Notes under the pieces: model-generated
Databases searched by the model: none
What the model was told of the DNA's origin: nothing
Seen by the model: only the letters and a program-made list of their open reading frames with translations
Part shown: piece after piece, positions 43,225 to 51,608 of the stretch
Position numbering within the stretch: the stretch's first letter is position 1
How the letters are laid out: the number at the start of each line of letters is the position of its first letter
Assembly (NCBI GenBank): GCA_016713135.1
Contig: JADJPR010000007.1
Location: 289,526 to 353,525 of the forward strand
From: Rhodanobacteraceae bacterium
Lineage (GTDB): Bacteria; Pseudomonadota; Gammaproteobacteria; Xanthomonadales; SZUA-5
Direction of reading: 5' to 3'
DNA: 64,000 nt
Program-made: the position numbers and the translations under genes

Positions 43225-45047
43225 TGGAGACCGACCACCAGCGAGCCCGGTCCAGCGTGCACGCCGATGGCCGGGCCGGTCTCGACCACCCAGACCTTGC
43301 CGAGTTGCGGCAGCACCTCACGCAGCGCGGCCGCCAGGGTCGCGGCGTCCTCGCTGGCGTCGCAGTGGCCGACCACGGCGCGGCAGGTGCCGTGAGGCGG
43401 GATGCGCCGCGCCACGGTGGCGGCGAAGCGCTCGACCAGGCGGTTCTTGCCCATCAGCGCGGAGAACGGCCGCACCAGTCCCTGCTTGTCGTGGATCAGC
43501 ACGGTCAGCCCGAACCAGCGCGCGAACTTCTCGGCGATGGCCGGCATGCGCCCGCCGCGCACGCCGTAGCGCAGGTCGCGGATCAGCGCGAAGGTGCGCG
43601 TGCGGGTCATGGCGTCGCGGGCTGCCGAAAGCACCGCCGCGGCATCCGCGCCGCTTTGCGCAGCTTCGGCCGCGGCCATCGCGATCAGGCCCTGGCCGGA
43701 TGCGGCGTTGCCGGTGTCGAGCACCGCGATGCGGTCGCGCCCGGACTCCTTCGCCGCGGTCTGCGCCGCCTGGAAGGTGCCGGACAGCCGGCTGGACAGC
43801 TCCACCGAGACCAGTTGCTCGCAGTGCGCCAGGACCAGGTCGAAGGCGCGCCGGAAATCCCCGGGCGGCGGCTGCGAGGGGCGCGCGGCGGTGGCCTCGG
43901 CGCGCAGCCGGGCGTACAGCTCGCGCGGGGCCATCGTGATGCGGTCGAGGTAATCGTCGTCGCCGAAATTGATCCGCACCGGGACGATGGTGATGCCCAG
44001 CCGCTCGGCTTCCGCGGGCGGCACGTCGCCTGCGGAGTCGGTCACCACCCGGACCTTCTGAAACGGCGTGGCGCGCAGCTTGGACTGCGCCTGCATGTCG
44101 TCCGCCTTGCGCTGAGTCACGCTGGCCAGGCCAGACAGCGCTTCGAACAGCTGATTCGGACGATCGATGTGGGCGTGCACGCGCACCCGGTCGCGACCGC
44201 CGGCGACCACCAGCGAATCCAGCGCCAGCGCGGACAGCGCGCCGCGTACGCTGGCCAGGTCGAGTCCCTCGCCGGACAACACGCACTCGGTGCAGTAGCG
44301 GTAGGCGCTGGCGTTTTCGACCGCCTCCAGGTGGACGTCGTCGTGCTCGCAGCGGGCAGCGTCGCGCGCTTCGGGCACCACGCGCAGCGCGCCGCGGCCG
44401 CGTTCGATGAAGTCCTGCACGCCTTCGAGAAAGTCGACGAAGCCGGCGGCGCCGGCGTCCACGACGCCGGCCGCCCGCAGCACCGGCAACTGGTTGGGCG
44501 TATTCGCCAAGGATTGGCGAGCCCGCGCAAGCGCGCGGCGGAACAACTCGCCGATGTCCGCCACGCCTGCTTCCACCTGGCCGCGCATCTCGCTGGCGAA
44601 ATCGCTGATGACGCTGAGCATGGTGCCTTCGCGCGGTTCGGCAAGGCAGGCGCGCGCGGCGCGCGCGGCACTGGCGGTGGCCTCGGCGAGTTCGCGGGCG
44701 CAGGCCTCGCGCTGGCGGCCGAGCACTTCGGCCAGGCCCTGGAAGAACTGCGCCAGGATCGCGCCGGAATTGCCGCGCGCGCCGTCGATGGCCTCGCGCG
44801 CCACCTTGCCGAGCACCGTGCCGACGTCCGCGCCGCGCAGGCGGCGGGTGGTCTTCAGCACCGCGAGCATCGTGAAGGCGAGGTTGGTGCCGGTGTCGCC
44901 ATCGGGCACCGGGAACACGTTGATGCGGTTCAGGTCGTCGCGCTTGGCCAGCACGCGGCCGGCGCCGGCGATCAGCGCACCTTTCAGGCGCGCACCGCTG
45001 AGCTGCAGGAATGGGGCTGTCACCGGCCAGGACGTCGCGACTTGCAT
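43215..45047 (-). CDS. DAK2-DegV fusion: FakA-FakB-like fatty acid kinase
   Basis: About 610 residues. Residues 1-205 are a DhaL/DAK2 ATP-binding domain (INVFPVPDGDTGTNLAFTM, DGARGNSGAILAQFFQGLA). Residues about 240-325 match the FakA middle domain (YRYCTECVLSGEGLDL, DSLVVAGGRDRVRVHAHID). Residues about 332-610 are a DegV/FakB lipid-binding domain (VRVVTDSAGDVPPAEAERLGI, SVELSSRLSGTFQAAQ, RYGVRGGRMP). FakA and FakB are separate proteins in Gram-positive bacteria and together make acyl-phosphate, the substrate of PlsY encoded immediately downstream. An ATG four codons upstream (45059) is an alternative start. Confidence 0.88.
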   Translation of the reverse strand: MQVATSWPVTAPFLQLSGARLKGALIAGAGRVLAKRDDLNRINVFPVPDGDTGTNLAFTMLAVLKTTRRLRGADVGTVLGKVAREAIDGARGNSGAILAQFFQGLAEVLGRQREACARELAEATASAARAARACLAEPREGTMLSVISDFASEMRGQVEAGVADIGELFRRALARARQSLANTPNQLPVLRAAGVVDAGAAGFVDFLEGVQDFIERGRGALRVVPEARDAARCEHDDVHLEAVENASAYRYCTECVLSGEGLDLASVRGALSALALDSLVVAGGRDRVRVHAHIDRPNQLFEALSGLASVTQRKADDMQAQSKLRATPFQKVRVVTDSAGDVPPAEAERLGITIVPVRINFGDDDYLDRITMAPRELYARLRAEATAARPSQPPPGDFRRAFDLVLAHCEQLVSVELSSRLSGTFQAAQTAAKESGRDRIAVLDTGNAASGQGLIAMAAAEAAQSGADAAAVLSAARDAMTRTRTFALIRDLRYGVRGGRMPAIAEKFARWFGLTVLIHDKQGLVRPFSALMGKNRLVERFAATVARRIPPHGTCRAVVGHCDASEDAATLAAALREVLPQLGKVWVVETGPAIGVHAGPGSLVVGLQWQ

Positions 45048-45293
45048 GGCCCGGAGCATAGTGGGCGCGCTGTTCGCGGTCGTGCTGCAGCGCAGCGTGT
45101 CCGCCACCGGACACTCCGGCGTACAGATGCGGACGGCGGTCGGCGCAGATGCCGGACAGTGCCCAACGCTTCGGCGCGCGAGGCCGCCATTTCACGGCTT
45201 CGATGCTTCCGATTCAGCATTCTCGACGTAGTGTCGCCGCTGGCACGATTCGTGCGAATGACCGTCCGAGCATCAAGCTCGTAGAGGTGAGCC

Positions 45294-45527
45294 ATGAACT
45301 CCACACGCATTCGATTCGGTTTCCTGGTGCTGGCGGTCTACGCCGTGCTGGGCGTGATCGGCGTCTACAGCCAGGCGCCCGGCGCCCAGGGCCGGGAGGT
45401 GTGCATCACCAGCGGCGCCATCGCCGGCAACAGCAGCGACTCGGGCGACCGCGCGCACTCCTCTTCCGATGGCGGCAGCGACATCAGCGTCGAATGGCAC
45501 TCCTTCCTGCCCGGTGCCTTCAAATAG
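45294..45527 (+). CDS. small membrane-anchored or secreted protein, unknown
   Basis: A 77-residue protein with an N-terminal hydrophobic segment (FGFLVLAVYAVLGVIGVYS) and a Ser/Asp/Gly-rich remainder (IAGNSSDSGDRAHSSSDGG) containing a single Cys. AGAGGTGAG precedes the ATG. It lies 3 bp upstream of mtfA and is probably co-transcribed. I do not recognise a family. Confidence 0.6.
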   Translation: MNSTRIRFGFLVLAVYAVLGVIGVYSQAPGAQGREVCITSGAIAGNSSDSGDRAHSSSDGGSDISVEWHSFLPGAFK

Positions 45528-45530
45528 CCC

Positions 45531-46274
45531 GTGCTGCGCTGGTGGCGACGCTCCGGTCGCCGCGTCGAACCCGATGCGGCGACCTTCGAGCGCAACCTTG
45601 AACGACTCCCGCCGCTCGGCTGCCTGAGCCCGGCGGACGTTAGCACCCTGCGCGATTACACCGGCCGTTTCCTCGCCGACAAGCGCTTCCACGGCGCGCA
45701 CGAATTCGAAATCACCGCTGAAGTCCGTACCACGATTGCGCAGCTTGCCTGCTGGCCGGTACTGGCGCTCGGCTATCCGTGGCTGGGCGGTTGGCGTGAC
45801 GTGATCGTCTATCCCGGCGGCTTCCGCGCGCGACGCACGCACGACGACGACGCCACCGGCGTGGTCCACGAGTGGGATGAGGACCTGGCCGGCGAATCCT
45901 GGGACCGCGGTCCCCTGGTGCTGTCCTGGGAAGACCTGCGCCTGGACCTGGAACAGCCGGACGATGTGCAGAACGTGGTGGTCCACGAAATCGCGCACAA
46001 GCTGGATGCGCGTGAGGGCGAGGCCGACGGCATGCCGCCGCTGCCACGCTCGATTGCCGCGCGCGAGTGGCAGCAGGTCTTCCAGCAGGCCTTCGACGAG
46101 CTCGCGCGGATCGCCGATGAGGATGAATCACAGGCGCCGATCGACCCTTATGCAGCCACCGCGCCGGAGGAGTTCTTCGCGGTGACCAGCGAGTACCACT
46201 TCCTTGCGCCCGAGTTGCTGGAGGCGGCCTACCCGCAAGTGGCCGGGCTGCTCCGGCGCTTTTACGCCGGCTAA
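45531..46274 (+). CDS. mtfA: MtfA-type zinc metallopeptidase
   Basis: A 247-residue M90 peptidase. The zinc motif is VVVHEIAHKLDAREG (HEXXH), and the downstream Glu ligand lies in EEFFAVTSEYHF. The N-terminal part contains YPWLGGWRDVIVYPGGF. In E. coli MtfA binds the repressor Mlc. The start is a GTG at 45531. It converges with the PqqD gene, their stop ends overlapping by 4 nt. Confidence 0.93.
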   Translation: MLRWWRRSGRRVEPDAATFERNLERLPPLGCLSPADVSTLRDYTGRFLADKRFHGAHEFEITAEVRTTIAQLACWPVLALGYPWLGGWRDVIVYPGGFRARRTHDDDATGVVHEWDEDLAGESWDRGPLVLSWEDLRLDLEQPDDVQNVVVHEIAHKLDAREGEADGMPPLPRSIAAREWQQVFQQAFDELARIADEDESQAPIDPYAATAPEEFFAVTSEYHFLAPELLEAAYPQVAGLLRRFYAG

Positions 46275-46531
46275 TCGGTCTCGATCAGCTGCACCGCCTG
46301 CAGCGACTGCAGCAGCCCCGCAAGATCCGCGCGCACCTGCTCCGCGGGGGCATCGAAGCGCCGGATGACTTCCATGACCGTCGACTCGGGATCCGCCCCG
46401 CCGAGCAGCTGCTGCAGCATCAGCGTGCCACTGGCGTTGAGATCGTAGTAACGCCCGGCAGTGGCATCGAGCAGGACCATCTCGCCGTTCAGCACCTGTG
46501 TCACGACACCTGATCGCAGTCGCACGCTCAT
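46271..46531 (-). CDS. PqqD-like protein (RiPP recognition element fold)
   Basis: An 86-residue protein with the PqqD pattern MVLLDATAGRYYDLNASGTLMLQQL and VIRRFDAPAEQVRADLAGLLQSLQAVQLI. PqqD domains bind leader peptides of ribosomal peptide products. No radical SAM, cyclase or precursor gene is adjacent, so this is an orphan. The start at 46531 (MSVRLRSG) is preferred to the ATG at 46564. Confidence 0.85.
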   Translation of the reverse strand: MSVRLRSGVVTQVLNGEMVLLDATAGRYYDLNASGTLMLQQLLGGADPESTVMEVIRRFDAPAEQVRADLAGLLQSLQAVQLIETD

Positions 46532-46775
46532 CCTGGTTCCTTCCCCGGCTCGGTTGCCCCGCAATCATCGCCCAATGCCGGACTGCGTTTGCACGCGCGT
46601 CAAGATACAAGGCCGGGGTGCTGATCGAATCCCGGCTTCGGGATGTAAACGACCGTATGGCGGGTCGAGCTTGCCGCTGTCATGGCCTTGGGTTATACAT
46701 CGGGGCTTGCTTTCCGGCGCCCCGGCGCCTGCAATCGTGCCCGGGCGGCTCGAAGTGACGGAGGAATCAATCGAA

Positions 46776-47360
46776 ATGGCGACCACCAAGGCCAAGGCCA
46801 AGGCGCCCCAGGGCGGAAGCGCTGTACCGTCCAAGGCAGCGCGCCCCAGCGACAAGAACGGCGCAGCACGCGCCAAGCTCGATAACAGCGCCCGTGCCGA
46901 TCTCGGCACCAGCCCCGCGGACCTGCCGCTGCCGGAGGGCTACGTGGCGAAGGTCGAGCTGCCGCCGGGCTATCGCCCGCGTGCGGGCGAGGAGTACATG
47001 TCCAGCGAGCACCTCGAGTATTTCCGCCGCAAGCTGGTGATCTGGCGGCAGGAGCTGATCGAGGAGTCGCAGCAGACCATCGAAAACCTGCGCGATGAAG
47101 TGCGCGACGTGGGCGACGAGGCCGAACGCGCCACGCGCGAGACCGAGAATTCGCTCGAACTGCGCACTCGCGACCGCTACCGCAAGCTGATCGGCAAGAT
47201 CGACAAGGCGCTCAAGCGCATCGAAGACGGCCGTTACGGCTATTGCGAAGAGACCGACGAGGAAATCGGCATCGAGCGCCTGGAAGCGCGTCCGATCGCT
47301 ACCTTGTGCCTCGATGCGCAGGAGCGTTGGGAACACCGCCAGCGCCAGATGGGCGACTGA
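46776..47360 (+). CDS. dksA: RNA polymerase-binding transcription factor DksA
   Basis: A 194-residue coiled-coil regulator that works with ppGpp. An Ala/Lys-rich N-terminal extension (about 1-55) precedes the core. The tip motif DVGDEA fits DXXDXA, followed by TENSLELRTRDRYRKLIGKID. The zinc-finger region has only two Cys (CEET...CLDA), the CXXT/CXXA pattern of zinc-independent DksA types, in place of four. GGAGGAA lies 9 bp before the ATG at 46776; the longer open frame upstream is rejected. Confidence 0.94.
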   Translation: MATTKAKAKAPQGGSAVPSKAARPSDKNGAARAKLDNSARADLGTSPADLPLPEGYVAKVELPPGYRPRAGEEYMSSEHLEYFRRKLVIWRQELIEESQQTIENLRDEVRDVGDEAERATRETENSLELRTRDRYRKLIGKIDKALKRIEDGRYGYCEETDEEIGIERLEARPIATLCLDAQERWEHRQRQMGD

Positions 47361-47373
47361 GAGTCGCAGGAGG

Positions 47374-47455
47374 GTAGCCCGGAGTACGCACAGCGTTCTC
47401 CGGGTACTTGCCGCAAGCCATCCGGTGAGCGCGCTGCGCGCGCACACCGGGCTAC
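47374..47455. repeat. GTAGCCCGG-type intergenic palindrome
   Basis: It starts GTAGCCCGGAGTACGC and ends CACACCGGGCTAC, with internal complementary segments, in the 127-bp gap after dksA. Related copies are at 53709-53910 and, more divergent, 58312-58401. Confidence 0.75.
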
Positions 47456-47487
47456 GTGCGGTCAATCCCGCCCCTTCCGTCGTATCG

Positions 47488-48123
47488 CTATACCTCCAGT
47501 ACTGCCAGCATCGCCGCGAGGCGCGAGCGCGGAGCGCCGGCGCCGCCGGCAATCGCGGTCGGCGAGGGTCGCATCGCGTAGGCCCAGCGACGCAGACGCA
47601 GGCGTGTCTCGTTTTCCAGGAAGTGCTGTGCGAGTCCGGAGAACTCCGCCAGTAACGCGAGCGCGAGCGCCGGAAGGTCATCCAGGCTGGGCGTCTGTGC
47701 ACCGCGATTGAGCCGACTTACCAGCTCCGCGCGAGTCTGCGTGGACTGCAGCGCGTAACGGGTGCGCCCGAAGCGGCCAAACAGGCCGCCCGGCAACTGG
47801 TGCAGAATTCCCAGTCGCACGAATCCGTCGAGAAACTCGCCGCGTACCTCCCACAGGCGCCGGCGCAGGCGCGAGATCGTCGCTGCCGGCGTCTGGGCCT
47901 CATCGCCGATCACCCGAAGGGCCTGCGTCAGGAGCCGGTGCGGCTGCGGTAGCGGATCGACCACGCGCAACTTCCCGGACTCCAGGATCACCGCGCCCTG
48001 CACGATCAGTTCCACCAGCAGCGCGCGTGCCATCGCGTCGCGGCTGCTGGCATTCGCGCCGGCGCCGACCAGTCCGCCGGTGGGATCGATGGTCAGCAGG
48101 AGCAGTTGTTCGGCCAGCAACAT
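47488..48123 (-). CDS. GPP34 (GOLPH3-like) family protein
   Basis: A 211-residue protein with the family opening LLLAEQLLLLTIDPTGGLVG and ARALLVELIVQGAVILESGKLRVV, then a helical body ending LRLRRWAYAMRPSPTAIA. Eukaryotic relatives bind phosphoinositides; the bacterial role is unknown. It starts 3 bp after the sufE stop, so the two form an operon. Confidence 0.85.
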   Translation of the reverse strand: MLLAEQLLLLTIDPTGGLVGAGANASSRDAMARALLVELIVQGAVILESGKLRVVDPLPQPHRLLTQALRVIGDEAQTPAATISRLRRRLWEVRGEFLDGFVRLGILHQLPGGLFGRFGRTRYALQSTQTRAELVSRLNRGAQTPSLDDLPALALALLAEFSGLAQHFLENETRLRLRRWAYAMRPSPTAIAGGAGAPRSRLAAMLAVLEV

Positions 48124-48126
48124 CGA

Positions 48127-48549
48127 TCAGCCCAGCGCCGCCCGCGCGTAATCCCGGATCTTCGCCAGCATCGCGGCGAGGCCGTTCTTGCGCGTGGGCG
48201 AGAGGTGGCCCGACAGGCCGATGCGCTCGATGAACTCGGGTTCGATGGCGAGGATCTCCGCCGCGGGACGGCCCGAATATACGCGCAGCACCAGCGCGAT
48301 CAGGCCGCTGACGATGGCCGAATCGCTGGTCGCTTCGAACACCATCGCATCGCGGTTGCCGGAAGGCTTGAGCCACACCATCGACTGGCACCCGAGCACG
48401 CGCCATGCCTCCACCTTGTCGTCCTGCGGGTACGCTGGCAGCTGCTTGCCCAAGTCGATCAGGTACTGATAGCGCTCCGACCAGTCGCCGAACAGGGCGA
48501 ATTCGTCGACGATGTCTTGTTGGCGGGAGTCCATCAGTGCGGCGCTCAT
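48127..48549 (-). CDS. sufE: SufE family cysteine desulfuration protein
   Basis: A 140-residue sulfur-acceptor protein. The catalytic Cys is in VLGCQSMVWL, preceded by ERYQYLIDLGKQLP and followed by SDSAIVSGLIALVLRVYSG and LSPTRKNGLAAM. It stimulates a SufS/CsdA desulfurase, which is not in the window. The start at 48549 (MSAALMDSRQQDIVDEF) is chosen because the upstream frame runs into a repeat. Confidence 0.95.
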   Translation of the reverse strand: MSAALMDSRQQDIVDEFALFGDWSERYQYLIDLGKQLPAYPQDDKVEAWRVLGCQSMVWLKPSGNRDAMVFEATSDSAIVSGLIALVLRVYSGRPAAEILAIEPEFIERIGLSGHLSPTRKNGLAAMLAKIRDYARAALG

Positions 48550-48565
48550 GCGTGCGCGTTTGGCG

Positions 48566-48667
48566 TCGAGGGCACGAGGGCACGAGGGCACGAGGGCACG
48601 CAAGAGCGACTCTGCAGCAAGCTCGGGCTTTTTCGTGCCCTCGCGCCCTCGTGCCCTCGTGCCCTCC
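48566..48667. repeat. GAGGGCAC 8-bp inverted tandem repeat
   Basis: Four GAGGGCAC units (48566-48600) face CGTGCCCTCGCGCCCTCGTG and so on (48634-48667) around a loop of about 33 bp. It lies between aceF and sufE, both leftward, upstream of sufE. Confidence 0.9.
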
Positions 48668-48696
48668 TGACGTAACGCCCGATCACCGCGGCACCC

Positions 48697-50028
48697 TCAC
48701 AGCAGCAACCTCCGGATATCCGACAGCTGCTGCGCCAGGTAGGCGGTGAAGCGCGCCGCGTCGGCGCCGTCGATCACGCGGTGGTCGTAGCTCAGCGAGA
48801 GCGGCAGCATCAGGCGCGGGGTGAATTCCTTGCCGTTCCAGACCGGCTTGGTCGCGCTCTTGCTGACGCCGAGGATGGCCACCTCGGGCGCGTTGATGAT
48901 CGGGGTGAAGGCGTGGCCGCCGATGCCGCCGAGCGAAGAGATCGAGAAGCAGCCGCCGGACATGTCGCCAGGGCCGAGCTTGCGGTCGCGCGCCTTGGCC
49001 GAGACCAGCGACAAATCCTTGGCCAGGTCGAGCAGGCCCTTCTGGTCGCAATCGCGGATCACCGGGACGACCAGGCCGTCCGGAGTGTCGACCGCGATGC
49101 CGATGTGGAAGTAGCGCTTCAGCACCAGGTTCTCGCCGCTCGCGTCGAGCGAGGCGTTGAACTGCGGGAAACGCTTGAGCGCAGCCACCACGCCCTTGAT
49201 CAGGAACACCAGCGGGGTGACCTTGAGGTCCTTGTTTTCCTCGCCGAGCTTCTTGCGGAAAGCCTCCATCTCGCTGATGTCGGCTTCGTCGAACTGGGTG
49301 ACGTGCGGGATCATCGCCCAGTTGCGCGCCAGGTTGGCGCCGGAAATCTTCTTGATACGCGACAGTGGCTGGGTTTCGATCGCGCCGAACTTGGCGAAAT
49401 CCACCACCGGCCAGGGCAGCAGGTTCAGCCCGCCGCCGGCCGCGGCGGGTTTCGCCGCTTGCGTCGGCGCGGCGAGGGCCTGCTTGACGTAGCCCTGCAC
49501 GTCCTCGCGCGTGATCCGGCTCTTGCGCCCGGAGCCCGACACGCGGGTCAGGTCCACGCCCAGTTCGCGCGCATACAGGCGCACGGCGGGGCTGGCGTGC
49601 GGGCGCGATGCCGGCGGCAGTTCGCTCGCGGAGGCGCTGATGCTGGGCGCGGCAGGCGCAGCAGCGGGCGCTGGGGCAGGGGTAGGCGCCGGTGCCGGCG
49701 CAGCGGCGGGCGCAGGCGCAGGCGCCGGGACCGGTGCAACGGGCGCAGCCGCGGGCGCGGGCGCGGCGGCTGCTGCGGGCTTTTGCGCCGTAGCGCTGTC
49801 GATCAACGCCACCAGCTTGCCCTCGCCCAGCGAATCGCCCACCTTGACCTTGAGTTCGACGATGGTGCCGGCCACCGGGGAGGGCACTTCCATCGTCGCC
49901 TTGTCCGATTCCAGCGTCACCAGGCCCTGGTCGGCCTTGACCACATCGCCCGGCTTGACCAGCAACTCGATGACCGGAACATCCTTGTAGTTGCCGATGT
50001 CCGGCACTTTGGCTTCGACGATGGCCAT
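48697..50028 (-). CDS. aceF: dihydrolipoyl acetyltransferase (pyruvate dehydrogenase E2)
   Basis: A 443-residue E2 subunit with one lipoyl domain (TLESDKATMEVPSP, lipoylated Lys about 43), an Ala/Pro swinging linker (about 90-140), a peripheral subunit-binding domain (ASPAVRLYARELGVDLTRVSGSG) and a catalytic core ending with SLSYDHRVIDGADAARF. aceE and lpd are not adjacent. The start at 50028 (MAIVEAKVPDIGNYKDV) is the family N-terminus. It is divergent from glyA across a repeat. Confidence 0.95.
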   Translation of the reverse strand: MAIVEAKVPDIGNYKDVPVIELLVKPGDVVKADQGLVTLESDKATMEVPSPVAGTIVELKVKVGDSLGEGKLVALIDSATAQKPAAAAAPAPAAAPVAPVPAPAPAPAAAPAPAPTPAPAPAAAPAAPSISASASELPPASRPHASPAVRLYARELGVDLTRVSGSGRKSRITREDVQGYVKQALAAPTQAAKPAAAGGGLNLLPWPVVDFAKFGAIETQPLSRIKKISGANLARNWAMIPHVTQFDEADISEMEAFRKKLGEENKDLKVTPLVFLIKGVVAALKRFPQFNASLDASGENLVLKRYFHIGIAVDTPDGLVVPVIRDCDQKGLLDLAKDLSLVSAKARDRKLGPGDMSGGCFSISSLGGIGGHAFTPIINAPEVAILGVSKSATKPVWNGKEFTPRLMLPLSLSYDHRVIDGADAARFTAYLAQQLSDIRRLLL

Positions 50029-50100
50029 GGCGTCTCCCCGACGGCTTGCGACAGCCGCTGACAATACAGGAGGCGGCAAGGCGTCCGCAGGCGGTGGTGG

Positions 50101-50204
50101 TGAAGCGGGTGTTGGTATTGGTTCTTGGTGTTGGTTCAAGCAAAGACAACAGCGGGCTCGCCGCGCTTCAACCAACACCAACAACCAATACCAACACCAG
50201 CTCC
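50101..50204. repeat. GTGTTGG inverted repeat between aceF and glyA
   Basis: The arm at 50101-50141 is TGAAGCGGGTGTTGG followed by TATTGG, TTCTTGG and TGTTGG units. Its complement at 50164-50204 ends CCAATACCAACACCAGCT. This compact hairpin (loop about 22 bp) takes up half of the 224-bp divergent gap. No glycine riboswitch was seen beside it. Confidence 0.9.
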
Positions 50205-50252
50205 ACCCCCCGTTGCTATGCTCCATGCCCCCACCTTCGGACCCTTCCCGCC

Positions 50253-51506
50253 ATGTTTCCGCGCACGATGACTATTGCCGAGTTCGACCCCGACCTGGCC
50301 CAGGCGATCGCTTCCGAGCGCCAGCGGCAGGAAGACCATGTCGAACTGATCGCTTCGGAGAACTACGCTTCACCGCGGGTGCTGGAAGCGCAGGGCACGG
50401 TGCTGACCAACAAGTACGCCGAGGGCTATCCGGGCAAGCGCTACTATGGTGGCTGCGAGTTCGTGGACGTGGCCGAGGCGCTGGCGATCGAGCGCGCCAA
50501 GCAGCTGTTCGGCTGCGAGTACGCCAATGTGCAGCCGCATTCGGGCTCGCAGGCGAATGCCGCGGTCTACTTCGCGCTGCTCAATCCGGGCGACACCATC
50601 CTCGGCATGAGCCTGGCGCACGGCGGCCACCTGACCCACGGCGCCAAGGTCAATTTCTCCGGCAAGGTGTTCAACGCGGTGCAATACGGCCTGGACATGA
50701 GCACCGAGCTGATCGACTACGCCGAGATCGAGCGCCTGGCGCGGGAGCACCAGCCGAAGATGCTGATCGGTGGCTTCTCGGCCTACTCGCAGGTGATCGA
50801 CTGGGCGCGCATGGCGGCGATCGCCAAGTCCGTGGGCGCGTACTTCGTGGTCGACATGGCGCATATCGCCGGCCTGGTGGCCGCGGGCGTCTACCCGAGC
50901 CCGATCCCGCACGCCGACGTGGTCACCAGCACCACCCACAAGACCCTGCGCGGCCCGCGCGGCGGCATCATCCTGGCCAAGGCCAACCCGGAGATCGAGA
51001 AGAAACTGCAGTCGATGGTCTTCCCCGGCACCCAGGGCGGCCCGCTGATGCATGTGATCGCGGCCAAGGCGGTGGCCTTCAAGGAAGCGCTGCAGCCGGA
51101 GTTCAAGGCCTACCAGACCCAGGTGATCGCCAACTGCAAGGCGATGGCCAAGGTGCTGATCGAGCGCGGCTACAAGATCGTCTCCAGCGGCACCGAGAAC
51201 CACCTGTTCCTGCTCAGCCTGGTCGGCCACGACCTCACCGGCAAGGACGCCGAAGCCGCGCTCGGCGCCGCGCACATCACGGTCAACAAGAACGCCGTCC
51301 CCGGCGACCCGCGCTCGCCCTTCGTCACCAGCGGCCTGCGCATCGGCACCGCCGCCATCACCACCCGCGGCTACGGCCTGGCCGAAGCCACCGCACTCGC
51401 CGGCTGGATCGCCGACGTGCTCGACGCCCCCACCGACGAAGCCGTGATTGCTCGCGTGCGCGAGGCGGTGACGGCGCAGTGCCGGCAGTTTCCGGTGTAC
51501 GGGTGA
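50253..51506 (+). CDS. glyA: serine hydroxymethyltransferase
   Basis: A 417-residue PLP enzyme interconverting serine and glycine with tetrahydrofolate. It has ELIASENYASPRVLEAQGT, YAEGYPGKRYYGGCEFVD, the PLP-lysine motif VVTSTTHKTLRGPRGG and a C-terminal GTAAITTRGYG. The ATG at 50253 (MFPRTMTIAEFDPDLAQAI) gives exactly the usual length; the upstream open frame is translated repeat. It is followed by nrdR across a repeat. Confidence 0.97.
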   Translation: MFPRTMTIAEFDPDLAQAIASERQRQEDHVELIASENYASPRVLEAQGTVLTNKYAEGYPGKRYYGGCEFVDVAEALAIERAKQLFGCEYANVQPHSGSQANAAVYFALLNPGDTILGMSLAHGGHLTHGAKVNFSGKVFNAVQYGLDMSTELIDYAEIERLAREHQPKMLIGGFSAYSQVIDWARMAAIAKSVGAYFVVDMAHIAGLVAAGVYPSPIPHADVVTSTTHKTLRGPRGGIILAKANPEIEKKLQSMVFPGTQGGPLMHVIAAKAVAFKEALQPEFKAYQTQVIANCKAMAKVLIERGYKIVSSGTENHLFLLSLVGHDLTGKDAEAALGAAHITVNKNAVPGDPRSPFVTSGLRIGTAAITTRGYGLAEATALAGWIADVLDAPTDEAVIARVREAVTAQCRQFPVYG

Positions 51507-51510
51507 GGCG

Positions 51511-51600
51511 GTGAAACGTCAAACGGAAAACGTCAATGCGTGCGCGGGCTGCGGTCTTGCTGCGTGCGCGATTGACGTTTCACTTTTCACTTTTGACTGC
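51511..51600. repeat. heptad inverted repeat between glyA and nrdR
   Basis: The arm GGTGAAACGTCAAACGGAAA (51510-51537) faces ATTGACG TTTCACT TTTCACT TTTGACT (51571-51600). It begins 6 bp after the glyA stop and ends 8 bp before the nrdR ATG. Confidence 0.85.
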
Positions 51601-51608
51601 TGCTGACC

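Noticed and set aside
50029..50252. Glycine riboswitch upstream of glyA
   Set aside because: The gap is taken up by the inverted repeat; no glycine aptamer core was recognised.
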